Assembly: GCA_045540295.1 (NCBI GenBank)
Contig: JAZQGY010000019.1
Span: 1 to 64,000, forward strand
Direction: 5' to 3'
DNA length: 64,000 nt
Source: SIG452 sp045540295
Lineage (GTDB): Bacteria > Bacillota > Clostridia > UMGS1840
Numbering within the stretch: the stretch's first letter is position 1; every line of letters begins with the position of its first letter. Of the stretch, positions 25,850 to 33,039 are shown piece by piece. The position numbers were made by a program, and so were the translations under genes. The notes under the pieces were generated by a model. It was not told the DNA's origin. It worked only from the letters and a program-made list of their open reading frames with translations, and did not search any database.

Positions 25850-27232
25850 TTAAAGCAGATGACTTCCATCTTGTAAAAATCTTTGCTTCTCACAAATAAT
25901 GTCATCCAAATCTTTCATATACCGTTCCGGTTGTTTATCGGTGCGAAGCTTGGAGAACGGCTTTTTCGTTGCAAAATCAGTCAGCTTGGAAGTTCCTCCT
26001 GCACCAACTGCTATGACGGACGAAATCTCCTCCATCATAAAAATATTATAACTGCATACCTTCTGGTTTCGCATAAAACCGATATTTTCCAATCCTGCCA
26101 CTGCATTTTTCTGGCGGTAAATATAGTACGGTTCATAAGAATCTGCTAACACTTCGTAGGAATATTGCAACATTTTTTCTGCTTCTAAGAATTGCTCCTT
26201 CTCATTTTGCATCCGCAGATCGGAGGTTCTTTTTTTGCACAAGGTATGTACGGTGATATGCTCCGGCGATAAAGATAAGATACCGTCCAAAGAATACTGA
26301 AATTCCGCAAAACCTTCTCCCGGAAGTGCCGCAATTAAATCGGTGTTGACGGTATCGAAAGAAAATTGTCTGCTTAATTCATAGGCTTTTAAAAACTCAG
26401 TAACAGTATGACGTCTGCCGATTCTGTCAAGAGTTGCTTGATTTAAGGTTTGCGGATTGATACTAATGCGCTTCACACCCATTTGGGATAATACGGCAAG
26501 TTTTTCCCGCGTTATGGTATCTGCCCGTCCTGCCTCCACGGAAAACTCTTTGGGAATTTGGAAAGCCAAAACCGTTCCAATTAACTCCTCTAACTGTTTC
26601 TGTGTTAACACGGTAGGTGTTCCCCCGCCAATATAAACAGAATTCAAAGTAAGCTCACATTCCGAAATAGTTTGCAACACAGCCCGCAATTCCCGCATGA
26701 GAGCAGTAAAATAATCATCTATCAATAAAGAATAGGGTTTTAAATACTCCAGCGTGAAAGAACAGTATCCGCATCGTGTGGGACAAAACGGAATGTGAAT
26801 ATACAAGGAAATTTCTTTTGGATTCAGGGTTTGACCGGTTTTTATCAGATGATTAGCACACTGTTTCATAACTTCTGCCTTATTCGGAGCAACCAAATAC
26901 ACAGAAGATAAACCGTCAGTAACATGTTCTGAAAATTTTAAAGCTGTCTGAGACGGGCGGACGCCTGTTAAAATGCCAAACGGCAATTTGGCATCTGTAA
27001 CAAAATATATTGCCCGCTTTAATGTCAGAAGCACATCATCCCGGATAATTGGTTCCGTATGACTTTTTTCCCCACAGGTAACGGTTACCGAATCATCTCC
27101 GATATGATAAGCAATATCCAAATCAGCATTTTCTCCATTACAGATGATTTCATCGAAGGGAAAAATCATTTTCAGAAGATGGTATATCCCATAGTGAAAA
27201 GATTCTATCTCATTTTTTAAATTGATGACCAT
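25850..27232 (-). CDS. hemZ: HemZ-type coproporphyrinogen III oxidase-like radical SAM protein
   Basis: The 460-residue protein has a divergent N-terminal region and a radical SAM core with the CxxxCxxC motif (IPFCPTRCGYCSF, near residue 150), then GGGTPTVLT and the later HemN-like region. HemZ is the Firmicutes branch of the oxygen-independent coproporphyrinogen oxidase family; several members are not true oxidases and may move heme. No other heme genes are nearby. It overlaps the MBL gene by 16 bases, with GAGG upstream of its ATG. Confidence 0.8.
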   Translation of the reverse strand: MVINLKNEIESFHYGIYHLLKMIFPFDEIICNGENADLDIAYHIGDDSVTVTCGEKSHTEPIIRDDVLLTLKRAIYFVTDAKLPFGILTGVRPSQTALKFSEHVTDGLSSVYLVAPNKAEVMKQCANHLIKTGQTLNPKEISLYIHIPFCPTRCGYCSFTLEYLKPYSLLIDDYFTALMRELRAVLQTISECELTLNSVYIGGGTPTVLTQKQLEELIGTVLAFQIPKEFSVEAGRADTITREKLAVLSQMGVKRISINPQTLNQATLDRIGRRHTVTEFLKAYELSRQFSFDTVNTDLIAALPGEGFAEFQYSLDGILSLSPEHITVHTLCKKRTSDLRMQNEKEQFLEAEKMLQYSYEVLADSYEPYYIYRQKNAVAGLENIGFMRNQKVCSYNIFMMEEISSVIAVGAGGTSKLTDFATKKPFSKLRTDKQPERYMKDLDDIICEKQRFLQDGSHLL

Positions 27233-27846
27233 CTTAAAACCTCATTATGATGCTTTTCCTTCCCTACGGTTGTTTTGGGACCATGACCGGAATAAATCAC
27301 CGTATCGGAGGGAAGTGAGAAAATTCGCTTGGTAATGGAATGAACCAATTTGGCCAAATCTCCGGTAGGAAAATCCCATCTGCCCAGGGTTCCAAAAAAC
27401 ACCGTATCTCCGGAAAATAAAACGCCGTCAGTATATAAACACATACCGCCCTGAGTATGCCCGGGAGTATGCATTACAGTGAAGGAAAGACTGCCAACCG
27501 TGACAGTATCCCCTTCCCGCACATAAGAATCCACAACGGGAGTTGGAAAATCTGGTTTAAAATAACAAGAAAGAGATATTTGGGGATTTAAAATCAAAGC
27601 CTGTTCTTCCTCGTGAGCAATCACTTTTGCATCGGTTTTCTGGCGAAGCTCGTTGACAGCGCCCACATGGTCATAGTGACCGTGCGTTAAAGCGATTGTT
27701 TCAACAAAAAGACCTTCCTCTGATATTACTTCCCAAATACGATCAAAATCATCACCGGGATCAACCACAAGACAACGTTTTTCATCATCCCAAATCAGAT
27801 GACAGTTTTCTTCCAGCTGACCTGTTACAACCGTTTTGATTTGCAT
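27217..27846 (-). CDS. MBL-fold hydrolase (glyoxalase II-like, YqgX type)
   Basis: This 209-residue protein has the metallo-beta-lactamase fold with metal motifs THGHYDHVG, HTPGHTQGG and FSGDTVFFG, plus YSGHG near the end. Such proteins hydrolyse thioesters such as S-lactoylglutathione or bacillithiol analogues; the substrate here is unknown. I chose the ATG at 27846, preceded by GAGGATTT, over the open frame to 27885. It heads a unit with hemZ, ppa and pfp from the promoter at 27909-27937. Confidence 0.85.
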   Translation of the reverse strand: MQIKTVVTGQLEENCHLIWDDEKRCLVVDPGDDFDRIWEVISEEGLFVETIALTHGHYDHVGAVNELRQKTDAKVIAHEEEQALILNPQISLSCYFKPDFPTPVVDSYVREGDTVTVGSLSFTVMHTPGHTQGGMCLYTDGVLFSGDTVFFGTLGRWDFPTGDLAKLVHSITKRIFSLPSDTVIYSGHGPKTTVGKEKHHNEVLRWSSI

Positions 27847-27908
27847 AGAAAATCCTCGAGAATTCGGCTGAAGAATATACTTCACCGATTATATTTTTTC
27901 TATCTTAT

Positions 27909-27937
27909 ATCATACACTATTTTAACTCTTTTGTCAA
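27909..27937 (-). promoter_or_regulatory. Sigma-A promoter of the MBL-hemZ-ppa-pfp unit
   Basis: TTGACA (27932-27937) and TATGAT (27909-27914) are 17 bases apart. The -35 box overlaps the clpC stop codon, so the two units are packed tightly. Confidence 0.75.
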
Positions 27938-30390
27938 TTTATTTCCATAGAGATTTTATCATTTTTTAAAATTATTTTTGTCGGTGTTTTTTTGGTAAAT
28001 TCTCCTTTTAAAATAGATTCTGCCAAAAAGTCTTCTATCTGTTTTTGAACGGCTCGCTTGAGCGGCCTTGCACCATAGCGGGAATCTGAACCAACCTTTG
28101 CGATATAAGAAATTACTTCCTCGGAAAAACTGACCATAAAACCTTTCTTTTCCATTCTTTTTTGAAGTTTATAAAGAAAAATTTCAACAATCTTTTTCAA
28201 GTCCTGTTCCGTCAATTTTCGGAATACAATCATTTCATCAATACGGTTTAAAAACTCCGGTCGGAAGTATTTATTCAGTTTTTTGATCACTCTTTGTGAT
28301 AACTCTTCATGATTCCTCTTTTGATCCGAAAATTGCTCCCGAAATCCCGTGGGGCGAGTCTCCTCCGTTAACTCCTTAGCTCCAATATTGGAGGTCATAA
28401 TTAACAGTGCATTTTTAAAGCTAACATGTCTCCCGGAGGAATCGGTTAAAATGCCATCATCTAAAATCTGAAGCAACAAATGAAACACATCGGGATGTGC
28501 TTTTTCAATTTCATCAAATAGTACCAGGCTATATGGATATCGTCTGATTTTTTCCGTCAACTTTCCCCCTTCTTGATAGCCAACATATCCCGGTGGGGAA
28601 CCAATCATCTTGGAGACACTATGTTTTTCCATATACTCCGACATATCCAAACGGATGATTGCATCTTCCGTACCAAATACCTGCTTAGCCAACGCTTTGG
28701 AAAGCTCGGTTTTCCCAACTCCCGTTGGTCCTAAAAACAAGAAAGAACCTAAGGGTCGGTCAGGATCGTTAAGCCCTGCTTTTGCCCTTCTGATTGCCTT
28801 GGAAACTGCCGCAATTGCTTCCTCCTGACCAACAATTTGCTTGCTAAGTTTTTCTTCCAGGCAGAGGAGCTTTTCTTGCTCATTTTGTTCTAATTTTTTT
28901 AACGGAATCCCTGTCCATTCTGCAACAATATCACTGATGTGGTTGGAGGTTACCACCTGTTCATTCTGATACCTTTCCGCCTTCCATTCATCCATTTGGG
29001 TTTGATAATCTTTATGCAAGGTATTTTCTTCTTCTCTCATAATAAGTGCCCGACTGTAATCCTGTGTAGTAATTGCTTCCTCTTTTTCTTTTAAAACTCC
29101 TTTTAATTTTGTTTCCATATCACGGATATGAGGTGGAACTGTGTGCAGTTTTAATTTAACACGGGACGCTGCCTCATCTATTAAATCGATAGCTTTGTCA
29201 GGAAGAAAACGGTCTCTTAAATATCGGTGGGACAGTTCAGCTGCACTTTTTATGGCTTCTTCGGTAATTTTTACATTATGATGGGTTTCATAATGATCTT
29301 TAATTCCCTCCAACATACGAACAGTATCTTCCACGGTTGGCTCTGCCACCGTCACCGGTTGAAATCTTCGTTCCAACGCAGCATCTTTTTCGATATGTTT
29401 TCTGTATTCTTCAAACGTGGTGGCGCCTATCAGATGAATTTCACCACGGCTTAAAAAAGGTTTTAGAATATTCGCTGCGTCAATCGCACCTTCCGCAGCA
29501 CCTGCCCCCACAATGTTATGAATTTCATCAATAAATAAAATTATGTTTTCGTTTTTTTTCGCCTCATCAACTGCTTTTTTTACACGTTCTTCAAACTCTC
29601 CCCGATATTTTGTACCGGCTAGAACAGAAGAAATATCCAAGGATAAAATTCGTTTGTTTTTTAAAATATCAGGAATATCGCCATCTGCAATTTTTTGTGC
29701 CAATCCTTCGATAATTGCCGTTTTTCCGACTCCCGGTTCGCCAATCAAACAAGGATTGTTTTTACTGCGACGGCATAACACCTGAATTACCCGTTCAATT
29801 TCTTTATCACGACCAATTACCGGATCAACCGTTCCCTCCAAACACATTTTCGTTAAGTCTCGGGAAACACTGTTTAGAAACGGAGTTTCAACTGTCGGTT
29901 TCCGTGAGGGATGACTGTTTTTCACTTTTTCTCCCAAATTCGGAGGAAGCATACCTCCTGAAACCATATCGTAAATATCAGTTTTCATTTTCTCAGGATT
30001 TAATTTTAACTGCAGCAAAATCCTACCTGCTATAGAATCCTCCAGCGACAGTAGGGCCAACAAAAGATGCTCTGTGCCGATATAGTTGTGCCCCATTTCT
30101 TTTGCCTCCAAAAAACTAAGCTCAATCATCTGTTTTGTTTTTGGAGTAAAGGTGACTTTACCGGAATAAACATTAGCCGGCGCACCGTATATTTCATTGA
30201 TTTTATGCAGCAGATTGCGCTCAGTTAACCCGTTGGAGGAAAGAATCCGATATGCAATCCCGTTTTTTTCTTTCAAAAGTCCGTACAACAAATGTTCGCT
30301 ACCCAAATAGCTTTGAGAAAAATCCCGGGCAAGTTGTTCCGCATAGGTTAACACGGATGCTGCTTTTTCCGTAAATTTTTTTTCAAACAT
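27934..30390 (-). CDS. clpC: ClpC-type AAA+ unfoldase
   Basis: From the ATG at 30390 (GAGGTGA upstream) the protein has 818 residues: two N-terminal Clp repeats (about 1-145), AAA1 with GEPGVGKT, a middle region with a UVR-like segment (about 430-470), AAA2 with GPTGVGKTE, and the small C-terminal domain. It unfolds proteins for ClpP; the TGF tripeptide in the AAA2 loop (RPTGFREQ) sits where ClpP-binding loops lie. The ctsR-mcsA-mcsB genes that usually precede clpC are absent here. The open frame continues 36 codons upstream to 30498 but crosses a terminator. Confidence 0.94.
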   Translation of the reverse strand: MFEKKFTEKAASVLTYAEQLARDFSQSYLGSEHLLYGLLKEKNGIAYRILSSNGLTERNLLHKINEIYGAPANVYSGKVTFTPKTKQMIELSFLEAKEMGHNYIGTEHLLLALLSLEDSIAGRILLQLKLNPEKMKTDIYDMVSGGMLPPNLGEKVKNSHPSRKPTVETPFLNSVSRDLTKMCLEGTVDPVIGRDKEIERVIQVLCRRSKNNPCLIGEPGVGKTAIIEGLAQKIADGDIPDILKNKRILSLDISSVLAGTKYRGEFEERVKKAVDEAKKNENIILFIDEIHNIVGAGAAEGAIDAANILKPFLSRGEIHLIGATTFEEYRKHIEKDAALERRFQPVTVAEPTVEDTVRMLEGIKDHYETHHNVKITEEAIKSAAELSHRYLRDRFLPDKAIDLIDEAASRVKLKLHTVPPHIRDMETKLKGVLKEKEEAITTQDYSRALIMREEENTLHKDYQTQMDEWKAERYQNEQVVTSNHISDIVAEWTGIPLKKLEQNEQEKLLCLEEKLSKQIVGQEEAIAAVSKAIRRAKAGLNDPDRPLGSFLFLGPTGVGKTELSKALAKQVFGTEDAIIRLDMSEYMEKHSVSKMIGSPPGYVGYQEGGKLTEKIRRYPYSLVLFDEIEKAHPDVFHLLLQILDDGILTDSSGRHVSFKNALLIMTSNIGAKELTEETRPTGFREQFSDQKRNHEELSQRVIKKLNKYFRPEFLNRIDEMIVFRKLTEQDLKKIVEIFLYKLQKRMEKKGFMVSFSEEVISYIAKVGSDSRYGARPLKRAVQKQIEDFLAESILKGEFTKKTPTKIILKNDKISMEIN

Positions 30391-30422
30391 AAAATCACCT
30401 CTTCCTATCATTTTAGCCAAAT

Positions 30423-30451
30423 ACAATAAAAAAATACCAAAGGAAATGCAA
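30423..30451 (-). promoter_or_regulatory. Probable clpC promoter
   Basis: TTGCAT (30446-30451) and TATTGT (30423-30428) are 17 bases apart, with the clpC ATG about 33 bases downstream of the -10 box. The site lies just after the spoVM terminator. I saw no CtsR heptad repeat or CIRCE element. Confidence 0.45.
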
Positions 30452-30475
30452 AGAAAAATCCCAAAAAACATGAAA

Positions 30476-30508
30476 GAAAAAGGGCTGCCTGACGGCAACC
30501 CTTTTTCT
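30476..30508 (-). terminator. Intrinsic terminator after spoVM
   Basis: A 10-bp stem (30480-30489 with 30494-30503, one G-U pair) with a 4-base loop and flanking A and T runs starts right at the spoVM stop codon and separates it from clpC. Confidence 0.85.
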
Positions 30509-30582
30509 CATTTTTTTACCCGAAAAACCCAACGAAAAAATCCCTTTAAGTAAGACGGCGGACGGTAAACAACAATTTTCAT
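30508..30582 (-). CDS. spoVM: Stage V sporulation protein M (24-residue microprotein)
   Basis: SpoVM is a short amphipathic peptide that marks the outer forespore membrane by its curvature and recruits the coat base. The 24-residue peptide starts MKIVVYRPPSYL and keeps the Bacillus pattern: MK at the start, a basic residue at 7, proline at 9, leucine at 12, glycine at 14, arginine at 17 and a basic tail. GGAG lies 8 bases upstream of the chosen ATG; an upstream ATG two codons away is too close to that site. The order prpC-prkC-rsgA-rpe-thiN-(orf)-spoVM is that of Bacillus subtilis apart from the extra 58-codon gene. It is too short for standard gene callers. Motif plus synteny make the call strong. 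Confidence 0.88.
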   Translation of the reverse strand: MKIVVYRPPSYLKGFFRWVFRVKK

Positions 30583-30597
30583 AACCATTTCTCCTTT

Positions 30598-30774
30598 TTA
30601 GAATTTTCTTCCCCGACGGCACAGTGACCAAAGACAGCCCACTCCGATCAGAATACAAGAGAGCATAATCACAATAATGACCAACGGAACCGATAACGCA
30701 ATTAAAATTCCTAACCCCAAGGCAGAAAGCACCAATCCCCAGCTTAAAGAAAAGCATCCACGAATATTTTTCAT
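30598..30774 (-). CDS. 58-residue hydrophobic protein upstream of spoVM, unknown
   Basis: The ATG at 30774 is preceded by GGAGG with 9-base spacing. The 58-residue product has a short basic start (MKNIRGC), a hydrophobic stretch of about 42 residues with a proline at position 30 that could form a two-helix membrane hairpin (SWGLVLSALGLGILIALS and VIIVIMLSCILIGVGCLW), and a basic end (CRRGRKF). I do not recognise a family. It ends 16 bases before the spoVM start, and terminators lie before and after the pair, so it is likely cotranscribed with spoVM and may be a sporulation membrane protein. No sporulation promoter could be read with confidence. Confidence 0.65.
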   Translation of the reverse strand: MKNIRGCFSLSWGLVLSALGLGILIALSVPLVIIVIMLSCILIGVGCLWSLCRRGRKF

Positions 30775-30804
30775 TTGATGGCACCTCCATCCTTTCTGAT
30801 TTCA

Positions 30805-30851
30805 CAAAAAATACCAACATAATGACTCATCTGATATCATTATATTGGTAT
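30805..30851 (-). terminator. Intrinsic terminator after thiN
   Basis: A 15-bp stem (30811-30825 with 30837-30851, one wobble pair), 11-base loop and T run starts at the thiN stop codon. It separates the prpC-prkC-rsgA-rpe-thiN transcript from the 58-residue gene and spoVM. Confidence 0.88.
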
Positions 30852-31474
30852 TATTCTGTTTGGTTACAAACAACCAAAAGATTTCCGGAAGAAACGGTAA
30901 TTTCTGCCACATCTTCTGTAATAATGTTGCTTGTGCCAACAATATCATATTTTTCTAAAAAGGCATTCTCCAAAGAATAATAGAAACCTTTTAAAGTAAC
31001 GCCTTCACAAACATCCGAAAAGGAATACACTGAAACCGTTTGTCCTTTTTTGCCCGTCAGTGTAAGCATAGAATCTGTGAGATAAATCTCAGTCTCACCG
31101 TCAGTAACCGTCATGGAAATATCTCTCACCATAGCATGTTGCAATAAACAAATATTCGCATAACTATGGTCAAAACGGGTACCGATTCCACCATATACAA
31201 TCACTTTGGTGGCACCTTTGGAAAAAGCAAATCGCAAAGCGTATAACGTGTCAGTTTCATCTTTTTCCACTGGCAATTTTACTTTTCTTAAAAAGTCGGC
31301 AGGTTCTTCCTGCAAAGAGTCAAAATCTCCCACCAAAATATCGGGAACAATACCGATTTGCTTAGCATGGGTGTAACCAGCATCGGCACAGATAATATAA
31401 TCTGCAGCATTGGCATACTCCAATAGTCGTTTGGGATTTTTATTTTCCCCTGCCGCTATAATTAATATATTCAA
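30851..31474 (-). CDS. thiN: Thiamine pyrophosphokinase
   Basis: The 207-residue enzyme transfers pyrophosphate from ATP to thiamine. The family motifs are ADAG (about 30-33), VGDFDSL (48-54), ETDTLYALRF and YGGIGTRFDHSYANI. The likely start is TTG at 31474, with GGAG 9 bases upstream at the rpe stop codon; no ATG fits the usual N-terminus. It is the last gene before a strong terminator. Confidence 0.93.
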   Translation of the reverse strand: MNILIIAAGENKNPKRLLEYANAADYIICADAGYTHAKQIGIVPDILVGDFDSLQEEPADFLRKVKLPVEKDETDTLYALRFAFSKGATKVIVYGGIGTRFDHSYANICLLQHAMVRDISMTVTDGETEIYLTDSMLTLTGKKGQTVSVYSFSDVCEGVTLKGFYYSLENAFLEKYDIVGTSNIITEDVAEITVSSGNLLVVCNQTE

Positions 31475-31478
31475 AATG

Positions 31479-32114
31479 TTATTCTCCTTGTAACCGACAA
31501 ATCATTTCTTCTCGGTTTTTGGCACCAAAAACGCTGCTTCCGGCAACTACCATGGTAGCTCCCGCTTCCTCCAAATTACGAACATTGGTTAAATCCACGC
31601 CACCGTCAACCGAAAGCAAAATAGCTTTACCCTGTATCATTTGACTTACTTCTCGCACTTTTTCATAGGTAGATTCAATAAATTTCTGTCCACCAAAGCC
31701 GGGATAAACCGACATCACCGTAATGATTGAAATTTCATCCAAATAGGGAGATAAAACCGAAGCAGAAGTATCCGGACTGATTGCAAGACCGGGCTTTTTA
31801 CCAAAGCTTTTAATCATGCGAATACACTCCGAAATATCATCCGGTTGTTCCATATGTACGGTAATGTAATCAGAGCCGGCTTTCGCAAAGGCTTCAATAT
31901 ATTTTAAGGGATTATCAATCATCAGATGGGTATCAAAGGGCAAATCGGAATGTGAACGAATGGATGAAATCACACAAGGCCCCATGGTTAAATTGGGAAC
32001 AAAATGCCCGTCCATAACATCCAGATGCAAATAATCTGCCGCGTCAACCGAGTGAATTTCTTCCCGTAAATTTGAAAAATCTGCTGCTAATAATGATGGG
32101 GAAACCTGTACCAT
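31479..32114 (-). CDS. rpe: Ribulose-phosphate 3-epimerase
   Basis: The 211-residue TIM barrel interconverts ribulose 5-phosphate and xylulose 5-phosphate. Signatures are SPSLLAADFSNL, LDVMDGHFVPN (catalytic aspartate), HMEQPDD, VYPGFGGQKFI and SVDGGV. It lies between rsgA and thiN, matching the Bacillus order. Confidence 0.96.
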   Translation of the reverse strand: MVQVSPSLLAADFSNLREEIHSVDAADYLHLDVMDGHFVPNLTMGPCVISSIRSHSDLPFDTHLMIDNPLKYIEAFAKAGSDYITVHMEQPDDISECIRMIKSFGKKPGLAISPDTSASVLSPYLDEISIITVMSVYPGFGGQKFIESTYEKVREVSQMIQGKAILLSVDGGVDLTNVRNLEEAGATMVVAGSSVFGAKNREEMICRLQGE

Positions 32115-32129
32115 TCTCCATACTCCTTT

Positions 32130-32993
32130 CTACTTTTTATGCCATGGTTTAATATCTTTAATTTTTTCATATATTTGCAAATAGCTTTGGTATCTGGAGG
32201 GTGCAATTTCGCCGCTCTCTAATGCTTCCAACACACCGCAACCTTTTTCCTTAGTGTGCGAACAACCTTTAAACTGGCAGATTGCATCCGCAAATTCAGG
32301 AAACAGTTCATCCAATTCGGGAATGGCAAAATCAATTTCCAATGAAGAAAATCCGGGAGTATCTGCCACATAGGTTTCCGGAGCAATCTGAAATAATTCC
32401 GAATGACGGGTCGTATGCCGTCCACGGGTAATTCTACTGATTTCTCCGGTTGCAAGATCAGCGTTTTCAATAAGCTGATTTAGTAAGGAGGACTTCCCTG
32501 CTCCGGAAAATCCGGCAAACACATTAATGCCCCCGGAAATACTTTCCTTTACCCGGGAAATTCCGTCACCGTTGAGGGTGCTGGTATAAATCACGGGATA
32601 ACCGATTTTTTGATACAGTTCCCCGTATTCTTCTCCTTTATGAATGTCGGTTTTATTGATTACAAGCAGCGGCTCGATATGATATAATTCACAAAATACC
32701 AATAGTTTATCTACAAAAAACGTGTCAAAATCAGGAGATTTTGCAGGTGTTACAATGATAAAGTGGTCCACATTGGCAATACTGGGACGAATGAGCAAGT
32801 TTTTTCTGGGATAAATTTCTGTGAGACTGCCTTTCTTCTGCTCCTCGGAAATGACTGAAATTTCAACACAGTCTCCAACTGTCGGCGTGATTTCATTCTT
32901 CCGAAATATTCCTCTTGCTTTGCATTCGTAGCAACCACTCTCAGTTTCCACATAATAGAAACCGCCGATTCCCTTCGTCAGCAACCCCTTCAA
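32130..32993 (-). CDS. rsgA: Ribosome small subunit GTPase RsgA
   Basis: This 287-residue circularly permuted GTPase aids 30S assembly. It has an N-terminal OB domain (about 1-65), G4 NKTD, then G1 GFSGAGKSSL and G3 DTPGFSS, and a C-terminal zinc knuckle (CQFKGCSHTKEKGC). The start is TTG: the N-terminus KGLLTKGIGGFYYVE matches the family, AGGTG lies upstream, and no ATG is nearby. It follows prkC, a signalling kinase whose Bacillus homologue phosphorylates RsgA. Confidence 0.94.
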   Translation of the reverse strand: MKGLLTKGIGGFYYVETESGCYECKARGIFRKNEITPTVGDCVEISVISEEQKKGSLTEIYPRKNLLIRPSIANVDHFIIVTPAKSPDFDTFFVDKLLVFCELYHIEPLLVINKTDIHKGEEYGELYQKIGYPVIYTSTLNGDGISRVKESISGGINVFAGFSGAGKSSLLNQLIENADLATGEISRITRGRHTTRHSELFQIAPETYVADTPGFSSLEIDFAIPELDELFPEFADAICQFKGCSHTKEKGCGVLEALESGEIAPSRYQSYLQIYEKIKDIKPWHKK

Positions 32994-33039
32994 GTTACAC
33001 CTACACCTCTTTTCGATTACTCTGTTTTTTGATTACAAA

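Noticed and set aside
30413..30820. 135-codon minus-strand open frame
   Set aside because: It runs out of frame across the 58-residue gene, spoVM and two terminator arms; each of those has its own binding site and better protein features.
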